Below are positions 18,577 through 26,563 of a stretch of 64,000 nt of DNA, piece by piece. The DNA comes from Palsa-504 sp963744575 (GTDB lineage Bacteria > Actinomycetota > Actinomycetes > Streptosporangiales > Streptosporangiaceae). The stretch spans positions 130,708 through 194,707 of the forward strand of contig CAVUUF010000010.1 in assembly GCA_963744575.1 (NCBI GenBank), given 5' to 3'. How positions within the stretch are numbered: the first letter of the stretch is position 1; each line of letters starts with the position of its first letter. The notes beneath the pieces are model-generated. The model worked only from the letters and a program-made list of their open reading frames with translations. It had not been told where the DNA came from and made no database searches. Both the position numbers and the translations under genes were made by a program.

Positions 18577-18901
18577 CGCGTTCACCCGCTTCGAGTTCCC
18601 TGATCCGGCTGCGCAGCTGGTGATTCTCCTCCTCGAGTTCCCGGTCGCGGGACGCTCGGTCCGCGGCCTGGGCGTTGAGCCACGGGTCGCTCTCCCACCA
18701 GTTGATGCCCACCTGCTTGGCCGTTTCGAGCGAGGCGATGATCAGGCGCAGCTTGATGGTGAGCAACTCGATGTCGAGCAGGTTGACCCTGATGTCCCCG
18801 GCGATCACGAGCCCCTTGTCGAGTACCCGCTCGAGAATGTCACCGAGATTGGTCGGCTGGCCACCGCCGAGGCCGGAACCGCCCACGTTTCCTACCGTCA
18901 T
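18566..18901 (-). CDS. gvpJ: Gas vesicle protein GvpJ (GvpA-family)
   Basis: 111 residues with the GvpA-type core LGDILERVLDKGLVIAGDI (17-35) and IELLTIKLRLIIASLETA, then a charged coiled-coil-like C-terminus (ELEEENHQLRSRIRELEAG). ATG at 18899-18901 has AAGGG 8 nt upstream. It starts 4 nt after the gvpO stop. Confidence 0.92.
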   Translation of the reverse strand: MTVGNVGGSGLGGGQPTNLGDILERVLDKGLVIAGDIRVNLLDIELLTIKLRLIIASLETAKQVGINWWESDPWLNAQAADRASRDRELEEENHQLRSRIRELEAGERDGD

Positions 18902-18905
18902 GTCA

Positions 18906-19475
18906 TTACCCTTCGCTGCTGTCGCCGCGGCCGCGAGCATACCTCCTGACCCTGCGGTACGACGTCAGCTCCCCCTCTGCGTCGACGATGGCCTCGTAGG
19001 TCGCGAGGATGTCGGAAGAAGAGGGAATCCGGCGGTCTTCGACCACCTCGAAACAGATCGCCCAGCCCTCGTCCGTTCGCTGCAGGCCCGTGATGTCCTC
19101 GGGCTGTTTGGCGGTCAGCTCGGCGATCTGCTTCAAGGCGGTCCGGACCGCCTGCCTGGCGGTCAGGGCCGGATCTCCCCGGCCCCGGGCGCGCCGTCCG
19201 CCGTTGGCCGGGGGCTTGCCCGTCACCTCGTCGTCGTCGTATTCCGCCTCGTCGGCCGCCTCCAGTTCGTCTTCGGCCAGTTCCGGCTCCTCGTCGGCCG
19301 CCTCCAGTTCGTCTTCGGCCAGTTCTGGCTCCTCGTCGGCCGCCTCCAGTTCGTCCTCGGCCACTTCCGGCTCCTCGTCGGCGGGCCGCCGCCTACCGGC
19401 CGCCCGCCGGGGCGGATCCCCGGCGGGCGGTCGTTCGGCCGGCGCGGCAGCACGGGTTCTTCGTCTTTCTGCCAT
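18906..19475 (-). CDS. gvpO: Gas vesicle protein GvpO with acidic repeat region
   Basis: 189 residues. The conserved GvpO domain is C-terminal (about 103-182: LTARQAVRTALKQIAELT, then ICFEVVEDRRIPSSSDILATYE). The first 95 residues are not part of the family: an Arg/Pro-rich stretch and then three 14-residue acidic repeats of the type EEPELAEDELEAAD. Such acidic/basic tails also occur in the Z- and Y-like proteins of this cluster. In Streptomyces gvpO usually leads the operon; here it sits between gvpG and gvpJ. Confidence 0.88.
   Translation of the reverse strand: MAERRRTRAAAPAERPPAGDPPRRAAGRRRPADEEPEVAEDELEAADEEPELAEDELEAADEEPELAEDELEAADEAEYDDDEVTGKPPANGGRRARGRGDPALTARQAVRTALKQIAELTAKQPEDITGLQRTDEGWAICFEVVEDRRIPSSSDILATYEAIVDAEGELTSYRRVRRYARGRGDSSEG
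19248..19373 (-). repeat. Three 42-bp tandem repeats in gvpO
   Basis: Units at 19248-19289, 19290-19331 and 19332-19373, nearly identical, each encoding 14 acidic residues. In-frame, so expansion or loss changes only the length of the acidic tail. Confidence 0.9.
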
Positions 19476-19476
19476 G

Positions 19477-19743
19477 TCAGTCAGTCCTGACTGTTGTCGG
19501 CGGCCGCCGCGCCGCGCCGCTGACTTGCGTGAAGCGGGCGACGGCCTCGCTCTGCAGCTGCGCGGCCTCCTGGTCCGAAATCTCGCCGGCTGCCTGTCGC
19601 TGCGCGATCTGCTCCAGCTCGCGCCGGATCGTGGCCGGGTCGGCGAGCTGCCGCTCGGCTTCTTCCTGGATGATCTGCGCCAGGTGCACGACTGCGCGCA
19701 CCGGGAGCAGCGGCAGCCGGAGCGGAAAGGTCAGCAGGCCCAT
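19477..19743 (-). CDS. gvpG: Gas vesicle protein GvpG
   Basis: 88-residue GvpG. The typical N-terminus MGLLTFPLRLPLLPVRAV is followed by a coiled-coil-like helix (AQIIQEEAERQ...IRRELEQIAQ). ATG at 19741-19743 lies 1 nt beyond the gvpF stop TGA. A minor assembly protein in the vesicle pathway. Confidence 0.9.
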   Translation of the reverse strand: MGLLTFPLRLPLLPVRAVVHLAQIIQEEAERQLADPATIRRELEQIAQRQAAGEISDQEAAQLQSEAVARFTQVSGAARRPPTTVRTD

Positions 19744-19744
19744 G

Positions 19745-20539
19745 TCAGCTCGGGGCTTCCTGGCTGGTGCCCACGAAGTCGTATGCCGCCATCGGGCCGA
19801 GAACGCGCAGTTCCACTCGTCCTTCCCAGTCGGATTCCAGCTCCTCGACCTCGTCCTCGAGTTCGTCGGCCTTGTTCGCATCCACCAGGAAGGCGACGTG
19901 CACGGCATCGAGCTCGTGCGTGGGCTCCCGGACGAAGCTGGCGTCGGCGTGATCGGCCAGGCGCGACAGCAGGCCGCGCGTGTCTTCATCGCGCTTGGCC
20001 GCGACCGCGCCGTTGATGATCTCGCCGAGCCTGATCCTCGCCTCGCGGGTGGCGTCGGGGTCCTGGCCCCGGATCTGCTCGGCCAGCCGAGCAGCCTCGG
20101 AATCCTGCGACAGGATCTCCGCTAGCATCGCCTGCTCGACATAGCGGCCCTTGACCAGGTATTCCATCCGTCCTTCGAGCTGCTCCAGGGCCTCGACGAA
20201 CTCGTCGTGGTGGGGCTGGAGCAGCTCCTCGGCGACCGCGTCCGCGTCGGCCAGCACGGCGCCGAAGCGCAGCGGCAGCACGGGCGAATCGGCGACGATG
20301 GAGTCCAGGATCTCCTGGTGCGCCTCGAGGTCTTCCGGCGTGCCAATCGCCCAAGACAGGTCCACCTCGCTGACCAGGGCAGCCAGTTCACCGCTGCGTA
20401 CCAGCGTGACCTCGCTGTCCCCGACCCCGCGGATCTCATCGGTCATCTCCACGTCTCCCGGCAGGATGCCGTAGACGTAGCAGGCCGTCTTCTGCTCGGT
20501 CTCGGCGGCCGGCTGGGTGTCCGGCGGCGCTGATGACAT
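19745..20539 (-). CDS. gvpF: Gas vesicle protein GvpF
   Basis: 264-residue GvpF/L-family protein thought to bind GvpA during assembly. Features: YVYGILPGDV (22-31), SPVLPLRFGAVLAD (about 85-98), and the C-terminal RVLGPMAAYDFVG. Rich in Asp/Glu. One nucleotide separates it from gvpA. Paralogue of gvpL in the same operon. Confidence 0.92.
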   Translation of the reverse strand: MSSAPPDTQPAAETEQKTACYVYGILPGDVEMTDEIRGVGDSEVTLVRSGELAALVSEVDLSWAIGTPEDLEAHQEILDSIVADSPVLPLRFGAVLADADAVAEELLQPHHDEFVEALEQLEGRMEYLVKGRYVEQAMLAEILSQDSEAARLAEQIRGQDPDATREARIRLGEIINGAVAAKRDEDTRGLLSRLADHADASFVREPTHELDAVHVAFLVDANKADELEDEVEELESDWEGRVELRVLGPMAAYDFVGTSQEAPS

Positions 20540-20540
20540 A

Positions 20541-20939
20541 TCAATCCCTTCCCCGGCGCGAAGCCTGTCGCTTGTCGGACGCGTCGCTTATGATCCCTTT
20601 AAGCGTCTCCCCGGCGCCTTCCAGCGCTCCCTTGGTCTTGCTCTTGGCGACGGGCTCCGTTACGCCGCCGGCGATGCCGCCTATGGTGTCACCCAGGCCG
20701 CGCGGCTCGGGGTGGCCGGGCTGCTGGGTGTCCATCCGGCTGATCGCGTCGGCGAACCGCAGGTAGGTGTCCACGCTGGCGATCACCACACGGGCATCGA
20801 TGGCCAGCACCTCGATGCCGACCAGCGACACCCGCACGTAGGCGTCGATGACCAGGCCCTTGTCCAGGATCGTGTCGATGACGTCGGCCAGTCCCGAGGG
20901 CTGCGGCCCACCCGAGCCGGCCTGCATTGCCGTGCTCAC
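20541..20939 (-). CDS. gvpA: Major gas vesicle shell protein GvpA
   Basis: 132 residues. The shell-forming GvpA core is at about 17-66 ([20 protein letters not shown], then [18 protein letters not shown]), with nearly canonical sequence. The remaining 60 residues are a Gly/Lys-rich tail. Start is GTG at 20937-20939, overlapping the previous stop as GTGA, with AGGAGG 6 nt upstream; an ATG 12 nt further in is less likely. Confidence 0.94.
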   Translation of the reverse strand: MSTAMQAGSGGPQPSGLADVIDTILDKGLVIDAYVRVSLVGIEVLAIDARVVIASVDTYLRFADAISRMDTQQPGHPEPRGLGDTIGGIAGGVTEPVAKSKTKGALEGAGETLKGIISDASDKRQASRRGRD

Positions 20940-22156
20940 CTGCTACCTCCTCGCTTCGTCCCGGCGCCCGCTCGCTGCCGCCGTGCGTTTCCTCCGCTTC
21001 CCGCATCGGACGACCTCGTCCGGGATGAACGGCGGGTCCGGCTCGGCGCGTCGGCGTCGGCCGGCGCGGAAGCCGCCCGGCCGTCGCTGGTCTGCCGGCC
21101 TCGGTCATCGTCTTCCTCGTCCTCGCCGTCGTCGCGCTCGCCGCCCGCTGCCTCGCCCTCCTCGGCCCGGCTTTCTGCCGTGTCGGAGGCGCGGCCCTTC
21201 CCGGACCGCCGGGAGCCGGCCCGCGCGGACTGCTCGGAGCCGGACTGCTCGGAGTCGGACTGCTCGGAGTCGGACTGCTCGGAGCCGGACTGCTCGGAGC
21301 CGGACTGCTCGGAGCTCTCCTTCTCTTCCCGTTCCATCGCGTCCTCGTGGCTCTCCACCACTTCGCCGTCGTGGATGGTGCCGCGCCAGCCCTCGAGATC
21401 GTCGGCGTGCAGGATGCCCTCGGTCATCACGTGCCGCCGGAAGTGCTTCACTTCCAGCCGCGCCCGTCGGCCCTGCGCTCGCCACAGGTTCCCGGTGCGC
21501 TCGAACATGCCCTGCGGGTGGTATTCGAGGACCACGAGAATCCGGGTCAGGTTCGGCGTGAGCTCGTGGAAGGTCACCGCGCCGTCGACATGGCCCTTCT
21601 GGCCCTTGGAGCGCCAGATGATCCTCTCATCGGGCACCTGCTCGACGACCGTGGCCTCCCAGGTGCGGTGCGACCAGAAGACCTGGGCCTTCCAGTTGGT
21701 CTTGTTCTCCTCGTTCTTGTTCGAATCGACGTTCTCGACCTTCTTGGTGAACTTGGGGAAGTCGCTGTACTGGGTCCACTGGTTATAGGCGACCTTGACC
21801 GGGACGCCCACGTCGACCGACTCGACGATGTTGATCAGCTTGAGCTTCTTGCTCCCGCCGCCCTTACCCTTCCGGAACAGGCCGGTCACCTTCTCCTTGA
21901 CGCCCGCGAAGCCCGCGCCGAGCATGGACCGTGTCTTGCCCTTGCCCTCGGCCAGGTTTTTCGCCCCGGTGGCGGCGGCGATGAGGCCCGGGCCGCCCCC
22001 GCCCTCCACGTAGTCGGTCAGGCGGCTTGTGGTGCCTTCGAGCCGGTCGCGCACCGACGCCACGGCCCGGTTGCCGAGCGCGCCGACGATGCCCCGCGCC
22101 TCAGACTTGAGCCGGTCCACCGGTCCGCTGCGGGCATCTGAGTCTGCTCGCGCCAT
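20936..22156 (-). CDS. Gas vesicle cluster SRPBCC-domain protein
   Basis: 406 residues. A START/SRPBCC (polyketide cyclase-like) domain is visible at about 115-260: [19 protein letters not shown], then [11 protein letters not shown] and [12 protein letters not shown]. The C-terminal 140 residues are low complexity: six SEQSG-type pentapeptides, then acidic and Arg/Ser-rich stretches. Streptomyces-type gas vesicle clusters carry a comparable gene (gvpY/gvpZ names are used there). ATG at 22154-22156 has AGGAGG upstream, which includes the previous gene's stop. Role in vesicles unknown. Confidence 0.82.
   Translation of the reverse strand: MARADSDARSGPVDRLKSEARGIVGALGNRAVASVRDRLEGTTSRLTDYVEGGGGPGLIAAATGAKNLAEGKGKTRSMLGAGFAGVKEKVTGLFRKGKGGGSKKLKLINIVESVDVGVPVKVAYNQWTQYSDFPKFTKKVENVDSNKNEENKTNWKAQVFWSHRTWEATVVEQVPDERIIWRSKGQKGHVDGAVTFHELTPNLTRILVVLEYHPQGMFERTGNLWRAQGRRARLEVKHFRRHVMTEGILHADDLEGWRGTIHDGEVVESHEDAMEREEKESSEQSGSEQSGSEQSDSEQSDSEQSGSEQSARAGSRRSGKGRASDTAESRAEEGEAAGGERDDGEDEEDDDRGRQTSDGRAASAPADADAPSRTRRSSRTRSSDAGSGGNARRQRAGAGTKRGGSR
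21227..21316 (-). repeat. Six 15-bp tandem repeats
   Basis: Consecutive 15-nt units of the form GGACTGCTCGGAGCC from 21227 to 21316 encode SEQSG or SEQSD pentapeptides in the SRPBCC protein. In frame; copy number is likely variable. Confidence 0.88.
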
Positions 22157-22161
22157 ATCGG

Positions 22162-22968
22162 TTACCTCCTGGTCCTGGTGACAGGTGAACGGGAGGTCCG
22201 CCGCCGCCGTGGCCGGGGAGCTTCCTCGGGCTCTTCGTCGACTTCGTCAGCGTCGCGGGCCGGCTCCTCGTCTTCTACCGGCTCGTCCTCGTCTTCTACC
22301 GGCTCGTCCTCGTACTCCTCCCGCGGCTCTTCGTCCTCGTCCTCACGCGGCTCTTCGTACTCATCCTCCGGCTCTTCGGCCTCAGCTGGCTCCGGCCGCG
22401 CCCTCCGGCGGGTCCGGGGCCGTTCGCGCCGAGGCTGGCCGTTGTGGCGCTCCTCTTCCTCCTGGTCAACCTCGTCGGCGTCCTCGGCGGCTGGACGGCC
22501 TTTACGCCGCAGCCGGCCGAGGCTCCCGCCGGCCCGGCCCACGGTCTCACCGGCCCGGCCCACGGTCTCGCCTGCGGCCTCGCCGGCCCGGCCCGCAGTC
22601 TCGCCTGCGGTCTTACCGGCCCGGCCCACAGCCTCCTCGGGGTTCTTCAGGGTCTCGACCCGCTCGTGCAGGTTGTCGCTCAGCGAGTCGATCCGGCTGG
22701 TTACCGCGGCTGTGGCGGCGCCCTTGGCCGCGTCGAGCAGCTCGCCGCGCAAGGTGTTGACGATGTCGCCGACTTGGGGGCCGAGCGCCCCGGCGATGTC
22801 CGTGGAGGCCAGGTACTTGGCTCCCCGCCGCATCACGGCAGGGCCCATCCCGCTGGCGGCGCCGGTCGCCGCTCCAGCGGCGATCATCGTCGCCAGACGC
22901 ATCTTGCGCCGCCGACCGAGCATATAACCCACTCCGATCGCGAGCGCTACCCGTGCGCCACCCTTCAT
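22162..22968 (-). CDS. First gene of gas vesicle operon, helical protein with charged tail
   Basis: 268 residues. N-terminus has a short hydrophobic/basic segment (VALAIGVGYMLGRRRKMRLA) and small-residue helix (MIAAGAATGAASGMGP), then repeated AGETVGRAGET-like heptads, and an acidic/basic low-complexity C-terminal half (EDE- and RRR-rich). No catalytic domain recognised. Placed like the gvpY/Z-type genes of Streptomyces clusters. ATG has GAGAGG upstream. It leads the operon, and its stop lies within the next gene's ribosome site. Confidence 0.75.
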   Translation of the reverse strand: MKGGARVALAIGVGYMLGRRRKMRLATMIAAGAATGAASGMGPAVMRRGAKYLASTDIAGALGPQVGDIVNTLRGELLDAAKGAATAAVTSRIDSLSDNLHERVETLKNPEEAVGRAGKTAGETAGRAGEAAGETVGRAGETVGRAGGSLGRLRRKGRPAAEDADEVDQEEEERHNGQPRRERPRTRRRARPEPAEAEEPEDEYEEPREDEDEEPREEYEDEPVEDEDEPVEDEEPARDADEVDEEPEEAPRPRRRRTSRSPVTRTRR

Positions 22969-23425
22969 GGCTGTCCTCTCCCCAGCCGCTGAGCCGCTGG
23001 CGTCGTGGCGACGCCGCCTGCTCCGGCCAGCTGGTGTTCTATGTGTCGGTGTAGAAGCATTTCGGTTCGGTTGCCGTCTCCCCCTGGGAAATGATGCGCT
23101 GGACTACCCTCCGCCAAGTACGCAAAACCAATAGCCGCCGATGAAGTGACGAGGGTCCGGATCCGCTGAAATCCGTCGGCTGTGCCTGGCACGCCCAGAC
23201 GTGATGGCCGGCCTGCCCGATTTCAGGCATCTTTCAGGATAATCCGCTGACGGCAACTCCTATCGTAGCGCCCTTCGTCCTCGTGCCCGGATCTGGTCTC
23301 GTTGAATTTCAGGCCGACTACCCGCCTACCCGCGCATTTGCGGCTCTAACGTGAGTCGCCGGCGCGGCTGGATGTTTCGGCCCCGGCCGGAGGGGCAGAG
23401 GCCGGGTTGCCAGGGAGGGATGCTC
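22969..23425. other. Upstream region of the gas vesicle operon
   Basis: 457 nt between two divergent genes, with lower GC than its flanks. It should carry the promoter of the gas vesicle operon (leftward) and of the small membrane protein gene (rightward). I see no clear inverted repeat or RNA gene. Confidence 0.5.
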
Positions 23426-23641
23426 GTGACGCGCAGAAGACACCGGCTGTCGCACTGGCTCGAGCGTCTCAAGGACGCTGTGAAACCGGCCGCCGCGGCA
23501 CGTCTCCGCGCCCTGCTGCCACCGATAACGCCCAAGCTGATCCTGCTGGCGCTGCTCGGGGTCCTGCTCTTCCTGTGCGGCCTCGTCTACGGCGCCTGGC
23601 TGATCGTCCGGTTCCGTTACCGTGATCCCCACGTCGGCTAG
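23426..23641 (+). CDS. Small single-pass membrane protein
   Basis: 71 residues: basic N-terminus (TRRRHRLSHWLERLKDAV), then one membrane segment LILLALLGVLLFLCGLVYGAW (given here as 42-62 approx.), then a short basic tail. GTG at 23426 is chosen because GGGAGG lies 7 nt upstream; the ATG at 23420 is too close to it. No function assigned. Confidence 0.6.
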   Translation: MTRRRHRLSHWLERLKDAVKPAAAARLRALLPPITPKLILLALLGVLLFLCGLVYGAWLIVRFRYRDPHVG

Positions 23642-23679
23642 TTATCGCAGTAGCTACTGCGATACTGCAACAATCGGGG

Positions 23680-23927
23680 TCATGCCGGGGACGGGGGAGG
23701 CGCGGACTCGCTGAGACGGGCGGTCGAGCTGGCCCCCGCGGCTACCGTCCACGCGTCTTCCGCGGCACTGGTCTTCACCGCGATCGCCGCGGCCAGCGCC
23801 AGGGTGGCGTGCACCTGGGCCGCGGCCATGGCCTCGGGGAGGCGACCTCCCGGACCTCGCCATCCCGGAGAAGGGTCAGTTCGGTCATGATGCGCTCCGC
23901 CTCGCGGTAGTGCTGCGGCCCGTCCAT
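23680..23927 (-). pseudogene. Frameshifted small actinobacterial hypothetical protein
   Basis: From ATG 23925-23927 one frame reads MDGPQHYREAERIMTEL and continues to about 23860. A second frame then gives EAMAAAQVHATLALAAAIAV and runs to TGA at 23680-23682. Together they resemble a common small actinobacterial protein with a YREAE N-terminus and QVHATLALAAA C-terminus. A single-base shift near 23850 breaks the frame, so it is a decayed gene or an indel in the assembly. Confidence 0.5.
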
Positions 23928-24134
23928 TGCGATGCTCCGATCGTCCGAGTGCCCTCTCCGCGCAGTGACTTCCTACCGCCTCGTGCCCGGGGACGGGGCC
24001 GCTACTCGGACGAAGGCTAGTTTCGGCCTACGACACCCCGGTCCCCGGCCTGGCACCTATTCCTCGGTGTTCCACCACGGCATCTTCGGGACCCGGGGCC
24101 GGGGGAGGCGCGGACCTGAAGGCATAGTGGTGCC

Positions 24135-24401
24135 ATGGCACAGAGCAGGCAGTGGGTGATTGACACGCTGCGCCGCATGGGTTACTCGCACGAAGCCGAC
24201 GAGGCGGCGCGGGAGCTGCCCGATCCGGTGGAGATGGAGCAGCTCACACAGTTCGGCGACCGGCACGGCATCTCCCGTGACGAGATGGTCAGCCGGATGG
24301 GGGGTAGCCCCTTCAGCCGGCCGGGCGCCGCGCCGGAAGTGGCGACGCCGGCAGCGGTCCCGCCGGTCAGCCGGCGCGGGCTGGGGATGACGCTTCTTTA
24401 G
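24135..24401 (+). CDS. Small hypothetical protein
   Basis: 88 residues, helical N-terminal two thirds (QWVIDTLRRMGYSHEADEAA, PDPVEMEQLTQFGDRHGISRD) and a Pro/Ala-rich tail. No membrane segment. GC-rich third positions support coding. Ribosome site is weak. Function not recognised. Confidence 0.6.
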   Translation: MAQSRQWVIDTLRRMGYSHEADEAARELPDPVEMEQLTQFGDRHGISRDEMVSRMGGSPFSRPGAAPEVATPAAVPPVSRRGLGMTLL

Positions 24402-24491
24402 TACCGAACGAGCCGGTGCGTGCCTCCCGCCCGTGGCCCGCCTCGATCGGCTACGCTGGGCACCCGGCCGTAACCAGACCAGGAGCGTGGC

Positions 24492-24926
24492 ATGACGACA
24501 AAGGCTGCCTTTTCAGCTGAGGAATGGGACGTGGTCCTGGAAGGCCCGCCCACCGCCGGGATGATCGTCGTGACGGCGGCGCGCGGCGGGACGTTCCGCG
24601 AGACGATCGCGATGGCCAAGGCCTACGCGGAAGCGCGCGGCGAACACGGCGAGAGCGAACTCCTCGACGAAATCGTGGCGACCAAGCCCACAGTGGACCA
24701 CAGCAGGTACCACTCACCCGAAGAGCTCAGGGAAAACGGGCTCGAACACCTCCGCGGCGCGGTGGCCGTGCTGGGCAGCAAGGCGACCGCCGGGGAACTG
24801 GATGACTACCGGCGCTTCGTCCTGAGCCTGGCCGGCAAGGTCGCGGCCGCGCACCGGGAACACGGGCAGGACGTGAGTCCCGCCGAGGCCGAGGCCATCG
24901 AGCAGATCACGGCGGCACTCGGCTGA
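24492..24926 (+). CDS. Hypothetical helical protein
   Basis: 144 residues with a good AGGAGC ribosome site before the ATG. Mostly alpha helical, beginning AAFSAEEWDVVLEGPPTAGM and ending in an Ala/Glu-rich helix (VSPAEAEAIEQITAALG). Similar proteins recur in actinobacteria; I cannot name a function. Converges on the YciO/Sua5 gene with a 12-nt gap. Confidence 0.72.
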   Translation: MTTKAAFSAEEWDVVLEGPPTAGMIVVTAARGGTFRETIAMAKAYAEARGEHGESELLDEIVATKPTVDHSRYHSPEELRENGLEHLRGAVAVLGSKATAGELDDYRRFVLSLAGKVAAAHREHGQDVSPAEAEAIEQITAALG

Positions 24927-24938
24927 CGACGGGCGGGC

Positions 24939-25559
24939 TCACTCGAACCCGGCCGTGTCGCCTGCCCCGCGGCGCACGATCTCGGGTTCGGGCTGCGAGA
25001 AGTCGATCACCGTGGTCGGCTCGGTGCCGCAGTCGCCCGAGTCGATCACCGCGTCCACGGCGTGGTCGAGCTGCCCGGCGATCTCCCATCCCTGGGTCAT
25101 GGGCTCGTCCTCGCCGGGCAGCAGCAGGGTGCTGGAGACGAGCGGCTCGCCGAGCTCGGCGAGCAGCGCCTGGGTCGCCACGTGCCGCGGGATCCGTACC
25201 CCGACGGTCTTCTTCCTCGGGTGCTGCAGGATGCGCGGCACCTCCTTGGTCGCCGGCACGATGAACGTGTAACTGCCGGGGGTCGCCGCCTTGATGGCCC
25301 GGAACACCGGGTTGGCCACGTACACGAACTGGCCGAGCTGGGCGAAGTCCTGGCACACCAGCGTGAGGTGATGCCGGTCATCCAGCTGGCGGATCGACCT
25401 GATCCTGGCGAAGCCGTCCCGGTTGCCGAGCTGGCAGCCCAGCGCGTAGCAGGAGTCCGTCGGGTAGGCGATCACGCCGCCGGCGCGCACGATCTCGGCG
25501 ATCTGGACGATCGCGCGCCGCTGCGGGTTGGCCGGATGGATGTCGAAGTACCTGGCCAT
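24939..25559 (-). CDS. YciO/YrdC/Sua5-family protein (threonylcarbamoyl-AMP synthase-like)
   Basis: 206 residues. Has the YrdC signature: GGVIAYPTDSCYALGC (27-42) with the KxR-like RIRSIRQLDDRHHLTLV segment and SYTFIVPATKEVPR. The best match by layout is YciO (about 206 residues, no C-terminal Sua5 domain) rather than TsaC. TsaC/Sua5 make threonylcarbamoyl-AMP for tRNA t6A; YciO paralogues are weaker or different. ATG at 25557-25559. It is divergent from the rhodanese-CBS gene across 92 nt. Confidence 0.85.
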   Translation of the reverse strand: MARYFDIHPANPQRRAIVQIAEIVRAGGVIAYPTDSCYALGCQLGNRDGFARIRSIRQLDDRHHLTLVCQDFAQLGQFVYVANPVFRAIKAATPGSYTFIVPATKEVPRILQHPRKKTVGVRIPRHVATQALLAELGEPLVSSTLLLPGEDEPMTQGWEIAGQLDHAVDAVIDSGDCGTEPTTVIDFSQPEPEIVRRGAGDTAGFE

Positions 25560-25651
25560 GCGACGAGCATAGGGTCATCGCCCGGCCTCCCGCCGGATCA
25601 CCGCGTTCATCAGCGGTCCTTCCGGGGGATGCTCTTCGCCAGGAGGTAACG

Positions 25652-26326
25652 ATGACGCCGGAAATCGACCGAGAGCAGGTACGCCGCCTCATGGAGCAGG
25701 GGGCCCAGATCGTCGACGTGCTGCCGGCCCGGGAGTTCGGCGAGGAGCACCTGCCCGGAGCGATCAACCTCCCGTTGCGGAGGATCGAGGCCGAGGCGAG
25801 CCGGGTCCTGGATCCGGCCCGGCCGGTCGTGGTGTACTGCGCCGACTCCGGTTGAGACCTCAGCTCGCGAGCCGCGTGCCGGCTCCAGCTGCTCGGGTTC
25901 ACCGAGGTGTACGACTACTGGACAGGTAAGCAGGACTGGATGGCAGCGGGCCTGCCCACCGAGGGGACGAACGCGGAACAGCCGCGCCTGGCCAACGTGG
26001 TCCGGCGGGACGTGCCGACGTGCTCGCTCGGCGAGCGGGTCGGTGACGTCCGCGACCGGGTCGCCGCCGCGGGATGGGACGCGTGCGTCGTCGTCAGCCC
26101 GGGCCAGGTGGTGCTCGGGCTGCTCCGGGCCAGGGAACTCCAGGCCGATCCCGGCCTCCTCATCGAGCGGGTCATGCGCCCGGGACCCAGCACCTACCGT
26201 CCGTTCGTGAGCGTGGCGGAGATGCGCCGCACGATGATGGACCGCGATCTGGACAGTTCCCCGGTTACGACGGCGGACGGCAGACTCGTCGGCCTCGTTC
26301 GGAAAAAAGACGTCGGCGCCCTGTAG
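25652..26326 (+). CDS. Rhodanese-CBS protein with in-frame TGA, candidate selenoprotein
   Basis: One frame of 225 codons broken only by TGA at 25853-25855. Before it (67 residues) is a rhodanese domain: DREQVRRLMEQGAQIVDVLP, LPGAINLPL, and the loop VVVYCADSG. After it the same frame continues DLSSRAACRLQLLGF, then a tandem CBS pair (RDVPTCSLGERVGDVR; VMRPGPSTYRPFVSVAE) to TAG at 26324. In relatives as I recall them the residue at the TGA is cysteine (CxxxxC-D-x-S-x-R). AGGAGG lies 6 nt before the ATG; the downstream half has no ribosome site. A hairpin fitting a bacterial SECIS follows the TGA. Either a selenocysteine protein of 224 residues or a nonsense-mutated gene. Confidence 0.72.
25856..25891 (+). 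promoter_or_regulatory. Candidate bacterial SECIS hairpin
   Basis: Directly after the in-frame TGA. Outer arm CAGCT (25861-25865) pairs with AGCTG (25887-25891); inner arm GAGCCG (25869-25874) pairs with CGGCTC (25880-25885); apical loop CGTGC (25875-25879). A 3-by-1 internal loop separates the stems. The apical loop begins 19 nt after the TGA and has G in its second position, matching the known layout of SelB-bound elements. It lies inside coding sequence, so the pairing could also be chance in GC-rich DNA. Confidence 0.6.
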
Positions 26327-26563
26327 CCCGGTCCCGGGCCGGCCGACATCGCGCGGCTGCTCCGGCGCCTGCCGCCTGCCGAGCGCGATGCGCTGTCCGG
26401 GCTCATCAGCCGGCTGCTCGTCGCGCACGCGGCCGATCAGGGCATCGACCTGTTCGCCACCGTCAGCCCCGGGGAACCCGGATCGCGGTTAGGCGTTTGC
26501 GATCGAATCGGTCGCCGGCCAAGACTGGGACTGACCGGCCCGCTGATGAGCGAGGAGGATGCC
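26327..26563. other. Coding-like stretch without a start codon
   Basis: Same reading frame as the genes on both sides, with no stop from 26327 to 26563. It reads as plausible protein (ADIARLLRRLPPAERDAL, then LISRLLVAHAADQGIDLF) with GC-rich third positions, but has no ATG, GTG or TTG at its beginning. Could be a remnant of a fused domain or an N-terminal part started by a rare codon. Confidence 0.45.

Noticed and set aside
19248..19373. Regular repeats resembling a CRISPR array
   Set aside because: Units are directly adjacent with no spacers, in frame, and encode an acidic tail of GvpO.
21227..21316. 15-bp repeats as a possible CRISPR or iteron array
   Set aside because: No spacers; in-frame pentapeptide repeat within a coding region.
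25907..26326. Separate CBS-domain gene starting at GTG 25907
   Set aside because: No ribosome site, start inside the conserved rhodanese end (EVYDYW), and the frame is continuous with the upstream half across the TGA.
26324..26326. TAG read through as pyrrolysine or suppressed stop
   Set aside because: CBS domain ends naturally here and nothing in the window suggests pyrrolysine genes.
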